From Siphonodentalium dalli (taxonomy: Eukaryota > Mollusca > Scaphopoda > Gadilida > Siphonodentaliidae), in contig CP136068.1 in the NCBI GenBank assembly GCA_032622095.1, positions 131,199,989-131,263,988 on the forward strand: a stretch of DNA of 64,000 bases, written 5' to 3'. This document shows, in pieces, positions 33,577 to 44,878 of the stretch; position 1 is the first letter of the stretch; every line of letters begins with the position of its first letter. Both the position numbers and the translations under genes were made by a program. The notes under the pieces are model-generated. The model had not been told where the DNA came from, searched no databases, and saw only the letters and a list, made by a program, of their open reading frames with translations.

Positions 33577-34306
33577 GGGCCAGCTCGTCCCAAGGCCAAC
33601 TTGGTCCAGTCGACCTGAGCCAGGTCGTCCCGAGCCAGCTCGCCCCGGGCTGGATCAGCCCAAGGGGATGATAATTTATATACATGAAACTGATATGAAA
33701 TGCTGAAAATGTTCGAGATAGACATAATGTTGTTTGTTTTTTCTTTAATTTTCTTTTTTTCTTTATTTTTGCTTCTTTGTCTTTTTCTTGTTTGTTTTTG
33801 TTTTTTTCTCTGTTGTTGTTGTTTCTTTCTGCATGGGACATAGCCGCGATCCATTCTTGTTCTTCGAATCTTCCCGTCTAATGACTTGCATGGAGCACAT
33901 CGATATGATGATATGATGTCAGATAATCATTGCACTGTTAAAATATCTGAAGTGTGAGGTGTGATTAGCCGACAAGTTACTGTGTAAACAACCTGCGTAT
34001 ATTGTTTTGATAGGAATGGGGACAATAATTTATGGCTTCGAAGGGGCGGTTTCCCTTTCAAACCGATCGACTGATGTGATTATACTGGCTATTATCTTTT
34101 GTAAACAAAAGTGCCTAAAGTATTCTAAATGTCAAAATTGATGGACAAAACTCTGAAATATATCATCATCTGAACTTAAGAAATTAATTTATAAATATAT
34201 ATTAACTTAACACAAATTGAATTCCCGGGTCAACTCGGCCATGAAAGCTGGGCCAGCTCGCCCCCAAAACTGTCTGGACCGAGTTGGCCCTGGGACGAGC
34301 TGGCCC
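33577..34306. mobile_element. TIR element with CAGCTCG-rich ends (730 bp)
   Basis: GGGCCAGCTCGTCCCAAGGC at the left is mirrored by GCCCTGGGACGAGCTGGCCC at the right, with more copies of the AGCTCG/GGTCCAG words just inside both ends. The middle is AT- and T-rich (33720-33840), which explains the Lys/Gln-rich ORF on the minus strand. Likely a non-autonomous DNA transposon with subterminal repeats. Confidence 0.65.
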
Positions 34307-34401
34307 GGATCCATCTAGAGCTGATCGAGCTACACATTTGATGCGGTCGGAGGCCGAATCAGAGTTAATTAATTTAGACGTACATGATATTGGTCGGACA
34401 T

Positions 34402-36344
34402 CCCAGATAGCATATGTGGAAACATTGTTTCAACGTTGGGGAAAATCACGTTGAATCAATTAACGTGGGTGGTTTCAGTCGGTTTGATGTTGTCCCGATG
34501 TCGATTTATAGATGTCTATTTCCGTCTGTATATATATTTCAATGTTGAAACAACGTCGGTTTTTGACGATGTTTCAACATGGAAATTTAACCTCACCGTT
34601 GGATCAACGTTGTTCCATGGTCTGAAACCGAAGGTGAAACATTATGATGTCAAACTGTTAGTGTCCCTTACATTACACATGGTCCTAGCTATTCACCAAC
34701 CTGCAGTGTAGTGTCTTCGTGTTTACAAATTCAGTATATTTCTATTTTATTGGAAAAATGGAGCTAGCTAGGTTAAAAGTGTTGTGAAATATATATTCCA
34801 TCTGGAGGCGAGCTAAAGCCCCAAGTTTTCGGCCAGGATCTTGATTGTATTCATTTATGTATTTATTTATATGGCTTTATTAAAGTGATGTAACTGATGT
34901 TAAACACGTACTACACTGGGGTGATTAAATAGAAACGGTGAATAATCTTCCTCAAAGTAGCTATGTTTTACAAATATTATATCCAAATTAACAACAGTCA
35001 CACCGTCATTCTTTTATATTACTTAAATGCAATGACTCTTGATGGTGAAATCATTTTCGTACGTTTATCGCCGATAGTTGCGTCACGAATCCAGAAGTAA
35101 ATATTTACATTCGAGAGTAGTTAGGATGACGTTTTCTATAGAGTGGTACAGTCGATTTGTATCAGATCTTTGCAATGTTAGTAGAATGATACATTCAGCT
35201 AGTTGGCATGGCGCATGGATACTAACTTATAAGTTTCACGTAACCGAACAAGTCCATAATATGTCTTCAAAGTGGAGAATTGAATTATAACTCTGAATCT
35301 GAGATTCAATTCAACAGTCTATACAGCTGTGTGGGTGTATGCCAACGTCGGTTCTCCTGACATAGGAGGTATTTACAATATAATTAAGATGGTCGTACTA
35401 TAGTATGTCATACTACTCATGAAAATGGTTTCAAATTCAAGTACTATATAGTGAATAATGCCAATATAAAATTTACATAGCATGCCATGTACATTATAGT
35501 CATACTTTAACGGTTAACCTCTTCGCTGCTAAATGACGTTAAGACGTCGTGTGCTGGGCTGTAGACGTTATTGCCATTTTCCAGTGGGAAAATATAACGG
35601 GAATATCACAAGAACCATAAAACTGACCCAGTTGAAATGTTATTATCATTCACAATCGTGGAACATCATACACTGTTTGAAACTTTGAGATACAGTTATT
35701 CTGATGCACAAATCTCTGAGTTCCAGTTATGTATAGTGGCCTACTGTTAGTGATAGACTTCAAAGTAGGTCCATAGTACCTACGGACCATATAGCACACG
35801 GCATGCACTTTTACGTCCGTAATAGTTACGGACGTCATAGCAGCGAAGAGGTTAATATAAAGCAAATATTTTGAAATTAATCATGCATATATATTATAAT
35901 AAATAGACTAGTATAAACTGCACAAAATGAATCTATTTTTAAAAACAATTGAAAAGTTTGATATTATAATAACTGCAACTGGTCAGCGAGAAATCAATTC
36001 ACCATACATACAACTTGGCAATGGGCCGCTCTCCTGTATAATTCTTCTGGTAAACTTCTAGAAGGTCGGTCCTATACATTTAGGTGGGCATATATATAAC
36101 CACTTAAATTCAATGTTGGCATAACATCTATCCAACGTGTGTAGCGGACTTTGTTTCAACGTCGCACATCACTGTCTGAACAACGTCAGAAACTGACTTT
36201 GATTCAACATTGAAACAGTGTCAGTGGATTGACGTCAAAACACCAGAAACTCTAAACATTGTTTCAAAGTCCGATCCTGACATTGTTCCGATGGTATTGA
36301 CGACATTGTCCTAATGTTGAAACAACGTTCCCATGCCATCTGGG
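34402..36344. mobile_element. TIR element with GTTTCAACGTTG motif arrays (1.9 kb)
   Basis: Ends CCCAGATAGCAT and inverted ATGCCATCTGGG. About 250 bp at each side are packed with GTTTCAACGTTG-like words in both orientations (for example at about 34422, 34547, 34582, 36157, 36315). The centre is ordinary AT-rich DNA with a nested MITE (35514-35855). Motif-rich subterminal regions suggest transposase binding, as in CACTA/Mutator types. The superfamily is not settled and no transposase is seen. Confidence 0.65.
35514..35855. mobile_element. TTAA-bounded MITE with CCTCTTCGCTGCTA ends (342 bp)
   Basis: TTAACCTCTTCGCTGCTA is mirrored by TAGCAGCGAAGAGGTTAA. The CC-initial TIR flanked by TTAA fits a piggyBac-type non-autonomous element. 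It is nested in the 34402-36344 element, so it is the younger insertion. Confidence 0.8.
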
Positions 36345-36478
36345 TTTGTGTCACCATCTGCATTTCCTGGCAGTATGTTCCGTGAGCACCATGAAACAAC
36401 CACAATCAATGCTTTGAAAATGATTTCTAGAGCAAAAGAATCTGAGACACATCTAAAAGAAAAACATACTGGGTAAAT

Positions 36479-36687
36479 TACAGTAAAGCCCTAATTAATC
36501 GACTCCTTAACTACAGCAGAATTATGCGAAGGATTTAGTTGGAAATATGGCTTGTTGCCATTCATCCGAAAGCTCTCAGTGAGAGCTTGCCGATGAATGG
36601 CAACAAGCCATATTTCCGACTAAATCCTGAAAAGTTACCCATAATTCTGCTGTGGTTAAGGAGTCGATTAATTAGGGCTTTACTGTA
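36479..36687. mobile_element. Palindromic mariner-type MITE (~205 bp)
   Basis: TA-flanked CAGTAAAGCCCTAATTAATC ends and two ~100-bp arms forming almost a complete palindrome (GGCTTGTTGCCATTCATC around the centre). TA target sites plus CAGT ends are typical of Tc1/mariner. Other copies: 40219, 51538, 51694, 60213. Confidence 0.85.
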
Positions 36688-36809
36688 CACGTACAGCTCC
36701 TCTCATATCCAGGAATGACACTAAAATTCTAGGCACATCATGGGATAGGGAGATGAGATGACATGGCTGTCACATGTGCAACAATGCCAGGTTATAAAAA
36801 CTTTACTTG

Positions 36810-36984
36810 TTAACCCTTTCATGACGGGAGCTGCGCTGGGTGCAGCATTAAAGATCCTGTGCAAGTGCCTTCTCTTATATATGTGAGGCTCCCTCTGGGA
36901 TCAAGATTCGCATATATAAACGAATGTACTGGCACAGGATCTTTAATGCAGCACCAGCGCAGCTCCCATCCTGAAAGGGTTAAC
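36810..36984. mobile_element. TTAACCCTTTCATGA MITE, long hairpin (175 bp)
   Basis: The ends TTAACCCTTTCATGACGGGA and inverted TCCCATCCTGAAAGGGTTAA continue into an almost complete palindrome (GAGCTGCGCTGG / CCAGCGCAGCTC). At its centre is a variant of the CTTCTCTTATATATGTGAG hairpin. TTAA plus CCCTTT is piggyBac-like. Confidence 0.85.
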
Positions 36985-37257
36985 ATGTAAAAAAAATTAC
37001 GGGAGTGTGCTGGTGCAGCATTAAAGATCCTGTGCCAGTGAATTCTCTTATACTAGTATATGTGCATCTGTCATAGGGAGCCTCACATATATAAGAGAAT
37101 ACATTGCCTAACAATATTTACAATGACCTTGTAAGCCAGTGCATTCTCTTATATATGAGAGGCTCCCTATGGACGCGGGAGACTCGCATATATAAGAGAA
37201 GCCATTGGCACAGGGTTTTCGCAAAATTTCAAAAAGCACCAGTCATAAAAGGGTTAA
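36985..37257. mobile_element. TTAA MITE copy with two hairpins
   Basis: The right end CAGTCATAAAAGGGTTAA matches the family. Two separated hairpins of the ATTCTCTTATA...TATAAGAGAAT type (about 37038-37107 and 37140-37208) are inside. The left terminus is decayed. Confidence 0.7.
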
Positions 37258-37625
37258 TAAACATATTATTTTGGGTGATAAATAATGCTAAAACATGATT
37301 TTATATTCCAAATTTTATACAAACAACGCGTTAATCATTTCGCAACATGATACATGTTATACTCAGGATATAGCCACCACAGTAGAAAGATGAGAGACCC
37401 CCCCCCCCACCCGGTAATAAACTTATCAACTTACATGTAACCCATGTAAGTTTATAGCGATATCAGATCACAAAATTCACCTGAATCCTGTAATCTTGAA
37501 CTGGGACCTTCAGGCTAAAGAAAAAAATACTTGTGGTTTGGGTTTCCCTACCTACCCTATTTCAAACCCCCTACCCTAAAGATTTTGTCATGGTTTTTGA
37601 GAGATGTTTCTGAATTTTTTTTTAT
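37258..37625. other. Unassigned
   Basis: A poly-C run lies at about 37398. No other feature. Confidence 0.3.
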
Positions 37626-37730
37626 AAAGGGAGCTGCGCTGGTGCTGCATTAAAGATCCTGTGCCTGTACATTCGTTTATATATGCGAATCTTGATCCCA
37701 GAGGGAGCCTCACATATATAAGAGAAGGAT
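37626..37730. mobile_element. Fragment of the TTAACCCTTTCATGA MITE
   Basis: AAGGGAGCTGCGCTGGTGCT and ATTAAAGATCCTGTGCCTGT with one hairpin are present. The second half is missing. Confidence 0.7.
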
Positions 37731-37801
37731 CAGAATGAGTTGTTATCTGTCAAAGCATTGTTTTTATACAAAAATATTAAAAAATATTCATGTTGAAATC
37801 C

Positions 37802-38100
37802 TTAACCCTTTCATGACTGGAGCTTCCTGAAATTTTGCAAAAAACCTGTGACATGCATTCTCTTATATATATGCGAGAGGGAGGGAATACATTGGCCTAC
37901 CAGTACATTCTCTTATATATTCGAGGCTCCCTATGGCATTTGGAGATGTAAAAATTGTCTCAGTCATTGTAACTTCTCCTGATTACAGTCAACTTCTCCC
38001 CTATCACCAAATAGGGAGAAGTGCCTTCTCCCAATTTGAAACCTCCAGTCTGGCCTCTGGCACAGGATCTTTAATACAGCTGCCATCACCAAAGGGTTAA
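37802..38100. mobile_element. TTAACCCTTTCATGA MITE with hairpins (299 bp)
   Basis: TTAACCCTTTCATGACTGGA starts at 37802 and the element ends CACCAAAGGGTTAA at 38100. One hairpin arm (TGCATTCTCTTATATATATG) and a second at about 37907 are present. An unrelated stretch at about 37940-38040 interrupts the right half. Confidence 0.75.
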
Positions 38101-38501
38101 TATTCTTGGGCTCCAAATAAACATGCATGCACGTTTATTATTTTCTTGGGAAATTTCCCCCCTGCACAGTGCTTATTTAGGTCTGCACCTTTATTAATTT
38201 TGAGGCTATGAAAATTGAAATCAGCACAAACTCAAGATTTCTATATGATTCTGATACCAAAATGATGAGCTTATAATTTATGCATGTACATTTTCAAGTA
38301 TATACACATATGAACATTTAAATACTGAATTAAACACCACATGACATATGTTGATTCCTATACATGTACTTGACTTACATGTACTATAAAAATAATTTGT
38401 TTAACAGTTGGTGTTTTGCTCACAGTTCCCCCTGCACTTTTATTTGGAGCCAGAGATTACTGGCTTTATAATTACTATTTTAGGGTATGTCTGCAGGGAA
38501 A

Positions 38502-38915
38502 AGCTTGGATATAGTGTGTCTGGCATATCCAGAATGGGGACCTTAGAGGGTGAATCTAGTGACGCTATCCTGCACAGTGGGCTAGCATCACCAAATTTAC
38601 CCTTGTGGAGCTCATTCTGTTTTGGCCTCATCTCCTGTGAAGTATCTACAGTATCACATTAACATTGTTTTTAGTTACTTTTCTGGGAAGTTTCTATATC
38701 CCCTAATTTTCAGAAAATAAAATGCATAATTGAGGTGACTAACTGGGGAACTTCAATCTGATCCTAGGTCTCCCATAGCAGTTGAGGCAAAAGCAGAATG
38801 AGGTCCCCAGAGGGTGAATTTGGTGATGCTAGCCTGCTGTGCAGGATAGCATCACTAAATTCACCATATGGGGACATCATTCTGCAAATGACAGATATAC
38901 TATAATCAGGCTTGG
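38502..38915. mobile_element. GAATGAGGTCCCC MITE, full length, two hairpins
   Basis: Outer ends AAGCTTGGATATAGTGTGTC and the inverted GACAGATATACTATAATCAG-GCTTGG. Inside each end is a hairpin: CCTTAGAGGGTGAATCTAGT at about 38541 and AGAGGGTGAATTTGGTGATG at about 38808, each followed by its reverse complement. The interior has the CCCCTAATTTTCAG / TCTCCCATAG block. It ends only 34 bp before the acceptor of the exon at 38950. Confidence 0.8.
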
Positions 38916-38956
38916 AAAAAATGCTATTTTGATTTTGATATCAATTCAGGATCAAG

Positions 38957-39154
38957 ATGGAAAAAGAGAAGAAAAATAAACAGGAAAAAGCGGCTGTGAA
39001 AGCGAAGCCTGAATCTGTAGCTTGTGGAAATAAAGAGGGCACCAGCATCCAAGTGAAGGCAGAACCCACAGTTAAAGAAGATGGAGCCAATCTAGATACT
39101 GAAAAAGTGAAATTGGCAACACTATTGCAGGAACTTGAAATAGAAGACAAGAAA
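38957..39154 (+). CDS. Unknown low-complexity nuclear-type protein, exon 1 of 3 visible
   Basis: The ATG at 38957 lies in a strong context (ATCAAGATGG). The exon may begin at 38950, after an acceptor (CAATTCAG|G). Its 66 codons end at GACAAGAAA|GTTAGT (phase 0). The peptide is highly charged. A Lys/Glu-rich start (MEKEKKNKQEKAAVKAK) precedes IQVKAEPTVKED, which holds two overlapping-type SUMO consensus sites (V33-K34-A-E and V39-K40-E-D). It ends in a short helix, VKLATLLQELEIEDKK. Phase 0 fits the acceptor of the exon at 50921. Seen: ORF, splice-like sites, phase match. Inferred: that the three exons form one gene. No family recognised; nuclear location is a guess from composition. The donor is only moderately good. 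Upstream 5' UTR exons are not located. Confidence 0.65.
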
Positions 39155-39196
39155 GTTAGTCATATTTATTTTTATTTTGTTAATTTACAGATCCTC

Positions 39197-39708
39197 TAGA
39201 TCATGCCATGAATCTCTACTCTGGCTAACGCCCGTAGAGATCATATTCCACCAGTACAAAACCTTGAAACCTTTTGAAGTTTTGACAGGGAACTTTATAA
39301 AGTCTAAAAGATAACACAGGGAATATATTTCTTGATGATTATCTGTTCCTTAATAGTGTACTTCACTATATGTGAAGGTCCCAACTCTAAATTGCAAGCT
39401 TTTCTGTGACTTGTGAGCTGATATCGCAATAAACATTCAATTAATTACCCAGGAGAAATTCCATAATTGTAAAAAAACGCAGCAAAGCAAAATCGCTCAC
39501 AAAGTCACTGAAATCGTGAAATTTAAAGTTGGGACCTTCACCTACAGTGAAGTACATTATTAAGAAACAGATAATAACAAAGAAATATATTCCCTGTGTT
39601 ATTTTTTCAATTTTATAAGGTTCCCTGTCAAAACTTTCCCAGGTTTTGTACTGGTGGAATATGATCTCTACGGGCATTAGCCAGAGTCGAGATTCATGGC
39701 ATGATCTA
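39197..39708. mobile_element. Mutator-like foldback element with 9-bp TSD (512 bp)
   Basis: The ends TAGATCATGCCATGAATCTC and inverted GAGATTCATGGCATGATCTA continue as ~215-bp inverted arms. The 9-bp CAGATCCTC occurs immediately outside both ends (39188-39196 and 39709-39717). Long TIRs with a 9-bp target duplication are the hallmark of Mutator-like (MULE) elements. It sits 42 bp into the intron after the exon at 38957-39154. Confidence 0.85.
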
Positions 39709-39768
39709 CAGATCCTCCTGCCCTAAAAATCACTAGAGTAGAAAATAAAATTGTAATCAGCATTTGTT

Positions 39769-40145
39769 TTAACCCTTTACCCAACAGAAGGGCCCTGTGC
39801 CAATGCATTCTCTTATATATGCGAGTCGACCATAGGTCGCCTCGCATATATAAGAGAATGCATTGGCTTAACACATTAAAAATTATAAAATTGTTAAAGA
39901 ATGTAAGAAAAAATGGTAAAAAGTGTTAATGCATTCTCTTATATATGCGAGGCGACCTATGGTCGACTCGCATATATAAGAGAATGCATTGGCACAGGGC
40001 TAACTGTAACTATCACAATGCGGTCAAGGAGCCGGTTCCAATGATATCCATATTTGTATGGTTCTATTGAGACAGACCGAAGATATTTTAGGCTGTTGAA
40101 GCTTTATTTGGCCGGTTTTGGCCGGTTTGTTGGGTAAAGGGTTAA
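39769..40145. mobile_element. TTAACCCTTTACCCAACA MITE with two hairpins (377 bp)
   Basis: 17-bp TIRs (AACCCTTTACCCAACA / TGTTGGGTAAAGGGTT) lie within TTAA boundaries. Two 67-nt hairpins with the CCAATGCATTCTCTTATATA stem are separated by ~85 bp, followed by a unique tail (GGAGCCGGTTCCAATGATAT). Near-identical copies lie at 53729 and (inverted) 55135. Confidence 0.9.
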
Positions 40146-40218
40146 TTTCTCTGAGTCTAATGGGGTCTATAGCAAAAAATAGTAATAATAGTTAATGAGC
40201 TAGACTATGTAATAAAAC

Positions 40219-40288
40219 TACAGCAATGCCCTAAATAATCGACTCCTTAACCACAGCACTAACCCCTGAAAAGTTACCCATAATTCTT
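40219..40288. mobile_element. Internally deleted mariner-type MITE
   Basis: A left arm (CAGCAATGCCCTAAATAATC...CCACAGCA) is joined to an inner right-arm piece (CCTGAAAAGTTACCCATAAT). The centre and right end are gone. Confidence 0.7.
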
Positions 40289-41534
40289 TTCATTACTGTA
40301 TTTCTGATTGGCTGTAATTGGGATTAACCTCTCAGAAAATCCCTTGTAAACCAATCAGAAGGAGTTTTTCTGAATAATTGTAGCACCAGCTTACTTTGCT
40401 TATATTTTAACATACTCCAGAAAGCCTTCTTTCACATCTATTACAGATTCCTTTCACCATTTTGTCTAAAATTCATTTGTATTAGATTTAATTTAATATT
40501 TGTTGTTATCTTCCTACCTGATTTTTTAATAAAATGAAAAAAATTGATATTCAAAACCAATTTAATTTTTTCCCTTCCAATTTATTTTTTTCCCCTCCTT
40601 TTAATTGTTTCCCCCTTTTAAAATAATTATGCGTAAACCAACAAATAAATTAAAGTGGCCTTAGAGCCCGTATATGAAGAGTATTGACACGATCACATGC
40701 ATTGACTTCAAATATGTGTGCCAGACTTTTTATGGCATAATATAGCCTGAGAGACTGCCGGGTCATACACATTTTGGACATGGCAACAAAGTGGAGCCAT
40801 CTACCGGTAAAACTAGTGCAAATATATTAACAAAGTATATTTTTAGCAAAATCAGTTGAAATTTACACATTATGTATGTCCACTTCAAAGTGAATTTCTT
40901 CTGATATGAGAAGAATTGACTTAAAGATATGGGCGGCGTTGGCGGTGGGTATGCTGTTAAAATATTCACCTCCATCAAAAACTGCCATAAACAGAAATAT
41001 TAGTAAAATATAGACAGACTTTGTTCTTGTACCAGTCAGAAATATGGCATAAACAGTATGTTATTGTCGAATGTTTTTCCTTTGTTATGTAAACAAAAGC
41101 AAAAAACATTACAGAACCTGGCTTTTATTTAGATCCAGATATGGTAAACATAGAGAGCGTTATTTGTTACTGTTTTCCTGATATGGAAATAATAGAGAGC
41201 GTTTTTTCATTTGTGTGTGATTAACCAATAGAATTGCGCTGTGTTATGTAAACAGAAGCAAATCTTCTGTAACATGAGCAGGCTCTTGTTTATGTACACC
41301 ATCGTACGCCTTGACGACAATATACTATTTACGCGCTGATTATGTTTGGCATATGAACAAAACTATATATATTTTAATATTCCTCCTGTTGATGGCGATT
41401 TGAACAAATATGAATATTTCTGCACCGAACACCGCCCGTGCCTTTAATAAATTTTGGTGACTGATTTTTAATACTTTTCACTGATATAATATATAATACG
41501 GTACCGTAGTAATGTCGTCATTCAAATTTTGAGC
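40289..41534. other. Intronic sequence, nothing recognised
   Basis: AT-rich; no repeat, RNA gene or exon could be supported. TAGAGAGCGTTATTTGTTAC / ATAGAGAGCGTTTTTTCATT at about 41152 and 41191 are a minor local repeat. Confidence 0.35.
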
Positions 41535-41969
41535 CAGGCCTCAAAATATGGTGCTGGACATTTGCAGAATGAGGGTGAATTTCATGATTTTCACAGCAGA
41601 CTAGTATCACCATATTCATTCTCCTGGGACCTCATACTGCACAGCCTCACCTGCTATGGGAAACAGTTAGTCTCAGATGTAAGTTCCCAGATGGTGAAAA
41701 TTGTGATATGCACCCATTGGGCACCTTGATTATGCATTGTGTCCTCTGCCAATTTGGGGATATAGAGAAACTAAAGTTACTAAACTAAAAAGAATGAAGA
41801 AACTTTCTAAATAAGTTTCCAAAGAAACTAAAAAACTTGTTAATTTTATAATAAAGATACTTTCCAGAGAAGATTAAGCCTATTAAAGCACCATTGCAGG
41901 GTAGCATCACTAAATTCATCCTCTAGGAACCTCATTCTGCAAATGTCCGGTTGCATATTTTGAGGCCTG
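41535..41969. mobile_element. GAATGAGG-family MITE with CAGGCCTCAAAATATG ends
   Basis: CAGGCCTCAAAATATGGTGC...GGACATTTGCAGAATGAGG at the left is mirrored by CCTCATTCTGCAAATGTCCG...CATATTTTGAGGCCTG at the right. The interior GGGGATATAGAGAAACTAAA is shared with the other members. The left hairpin is decayed and the right one is partly deleted. Confidence 0.8.
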
Positions 41970-41996
41970 ATTTGAGCACTGTTTATTTTTATAGTT

Positions 41997-42240
41997 TTAA
42001 CCCTTTGAGTGCCAGGGGCCGATCTCATCGGCCCTAAACCTACAAAATAAGTCTGTTAAAGAATATAAGAATGAATTATTAAAATGGAAAAAAATTGTTA
42101 AAAAAACAAAAAAATGTTAGGCCAATGCATTCTCTTATATATGCGAGGCGACCTATGGTCGACTCGCATATATAAGAGAATGCATTGGCACAGGGTATAT
42201 GGGTTGATACAAAAATCGGACCTGGCACTCAAAGGGTTAA
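41997..42240. mobile_element. TTAACCCTTTGAGTGCCAGG MITE carrying the hairpin (244 bp)
   Basis: TTAACCCTTTGAGTGCCAGG and inverted CCTGGCACTCAAAGGGTTAA within TTAA boundaries. The TIR beyond CCCTTT differs from the other hairpin MITEs. It nevertheless carries the same 67-nt perfect hairpin (42122-42188: 26-bp perfect stem, one mismatch, 5 bp more, 3-nt loop). Confidence 0.9.
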
Positions 42241-42405
42241 GGCCTATTGGATGTGGTGACAATATGTCGCTTGAGTGCTTAAGTGTTCTAAGTCCACATT
42301 ACCCTTTTTGTGGGAAATTGAATAAGAAGGTTTTGATACCCAGTTCATGTATATCGGTAAATAGCTAATAGACCATTGTCTCATATTTTATTAGAGAATG
42401 CACTT

Positions 42406-42812
42406 TGAATTTTGTGACGCTATCTCACATAGCGGGCTAGCATCTCTAAATTTACCCTCTGGGGACCTCATTCTGCTTAGGCCTCATCTTCTCTGGAAAG
42501 TTTCTTTATTATCATACTCAGATTGAGGTTCCCAAATGGTGAATATTTTGATCTACACCCTTTGGGAGCGTCGATTATGCAGTGTGCCATCTGCCAATTT
42601 GGGGATATAGAGAAATTAAACTAAAAAAGAGGTTTCTATAGAAATTTGATAATTAAGAAACTTTCCAGAGAAGATGAGACATTAGCAGAATGAGGTTCCC
42701 AGAGGGTGAATTTAGTCATGCTAGCCCGCTATGCGTGAAAGAGTCACTAAATTCACCCTATGGGGACCTCATTCTGCAAATGACAGGCACATTAAACTCA
42801 GGATTTGTTGAT
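42406..42812. mobile_element. GAATGAGGTCCCC MITE, two hairpins
   Basis: The left hairpin (GTGACGCTATCTCACATAGC...CTCTAAATTTACCCTCTGGG) and right hairpin (AGGTTCCCAGAGGGTGAATT...TTCACCCTATGGGGACCTCA) flank the shared interior (TGCCAATTTGGGGATATAGA). The left outer end is missing. The right outer end is GCAAATGACAGGCACATTAA. Confidence 0.8.
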
Positions 42813-43621
42813 ACGACATTGTTCTATCTCCATGTTGACCGAAAATTTATTCTTTTTCACTGATTTGTTATTGATACAGTTATGGAAGTTATAGAGAACA
42901 ATAGCAGAAAGACAACGTGAGGTATACATGTATGAATGTATTTCGTTGATAACAGCAAGGAAAAATTACCATTTTGAGCACATATTTTAAGAGACGAACG
43001 TGGTGAATATCTCAACGGTCACCTTTCGATAACTTTGATCATGTGATCTGTTCCCATTGGACAATAACATAGAACATTAACAATCTAGGCTGTTTTAGAG
43101 ATGGAACATATTTGAATAGCGTTTTATTTGAATATGGGCCCTTGCATACAATATTTTTTTGCTCTATCTGACGTGGGCCAACAGACCGAATCAAATGATA
43201 CCCATGGTTCATTTTCAACCAAAAATGGAGTTTGAACACTTAAGCACTATTGCAACGAAGGTGACAAGATATTTTTTTTCAAACTCAAGTATGGAATATT
43301 TTTGTGACTTTTTGTCAGCAAATTTCAGCCCAAACAATCATGTGAATTGGTGTTTAGAACTAACAAATAAATAATGGGAAAAAAAATTCAGCTTAAAATA
43401 TTTCCCAAAGGCAAAAGCTATCATCTTCCTGTTTCGTAGCTAAAATTTTGGCCAAGTTTCACATGGATAAATATTCACTGTTTCAAATCATTTTATTAAT
43501 ATGCTTACACCTTGTATTGTTTTGTACTATAGAACAGTTGTGCAATGAAATCAAGGCATTGAATTCTTATCTTGCCATATCTGACTGTTCATAAAATGTT
43601 TGCTTATCACCACATCAGATT
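42813..43621. other. Intronic sequence, nothing recognised
   Basis: Short overlapping ORFs on both strands around 43040-43370 have no domain. No repeat could be supported. Confidence 0.35.
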
Positions 43622-43810
43622 CATGACGGAAGCTTCAATGGTGCAGCATTGAAGATCATGTGCCAGTGCATTCTCTTATATATGCAACATATATATATAT
43701 ATATAAGAGAATGCACTGGGTTTCAAGGTCAAGCATATACATGTATAGGAGAATGCATTGGCACAGGGTTTTCGCAAAAATTCAGGAAGCTCCAGTCATG
43801 AAAGGGTTAA
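43622..43810. mobile_element. TTAACCCTTTCATGA MITE, left end lost
   Basis: CATGACGGAAGCTTCAATGG at the left lacks TTAACCCTTT; the right end is CAGTCATGAAAGGGTTAA. It contains a TGCATTCTCTTATATATGCA hairpin with an (AT)n loop and a second half-hairpin. A hAT-like element has inserted at its right edge. Confidence 0.75.
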
Positions 43811-44694
43811 ATCAGGGTTTCCGCCAGGCCGGCTGCGGGTCCGTCGCCCGGACCCATTCCCCCTGCCGACCTTTGCCATGAAATCCCGCTCATACACAAA
43901 AAATTTACGTTATTAAAAACTTATTCAGTCTTGTCTGTCTCAGCAGGCTATATATGATATTTAACCTTATTTTCATTAATAATGACCAAATGGAATCGAC
44001 ACAGTCCATCTTCAGAAAAAAAAATAACAGCATGAACAAACCATAAATAGTGACACCCCACAAATAGTTTGATCCACTGGATTCCCTCATGTTATTGGTG
44101 GGGAATTCCCTATCAAGGGAGATATCATTGGTTCAATTTACTTCAGAGTATGGGAACGTGGATCATAAAAACTGCCTCATTTATTATCTTGACGTGAATC
44201 TTGATGAGGCGTTTGGACTAATTTATTCATCATTTTTCAAACTTGTATAAAACATGTGTATAATTTGAGGCATGAGGAAACACACAAATATCGTATCATT
44301 CATTGTAATATAAAATTGCGACTTGGCTTATTGTCGCGAACTGAAGCATGAAAACGCTTGGGCTATATAATGGCGATCATCATAAAATAATCTTTGTGCA
44401 ACATACACAAGTTCGCGGCTTCGCGTTAATGCCCCATTAAAGGATAACATGCTGACCATGCATGCCCTCCCTTACCGAAACATTAGCCATCTGTTAGCCA
44501 TTCTTTAGCACTCGGAAGAGAACGAATGATGGCTTACTGATGGCTAGTAGTTTTCAGAGGATATGGATGGCTAATGCAAAATTTAGCCATCGAGGCTAGG
44601 TGATGGCTAGATGATGGCTTATTAGCCATCGCTTAGCCCTCCTATAGGCCGAAATATTTAAATGAGCTAAGCCATCGCTTAGCCCTCGATGGAT

Positions 44695-44878
44695 GGATGG
44701 CTAGTAGGCCGATGGCTAGTAGGCCGATGGCTAGTAAGCCACGGATGGCTAGTACACTACTGATGGCTTGTAAGCTGATGGCTAGTAGGCCGATGGCTAG
44801 TAGGCCGATGGCTAGTAAGCCGATGGCTAGTAGGCCGATGGCTAGTAAGCCGATGGCTAGTAAGCCATCGGATTATTA
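44695..44878 (+). repeat. GATGGCTAGTARGCC minisatellite, 15-bp unit x ~11
   Basis: Eleven or so tandem copies of GATGGCTAGTAGGCC / GATGGCTAGTAAGCC, grown from the subterminal motif of the surrounding element. The MASRP/MASKP repeat ORF here is a by-product. Confidence 0.9.

Noticed and set aside
33435-33854. Lys/Gln-rich minus-strand ORFs resembling a nuclear protein
   Set aside because: They translate a T-rich tract (33720-33840) inside a TIR element. Composition only, no domain.
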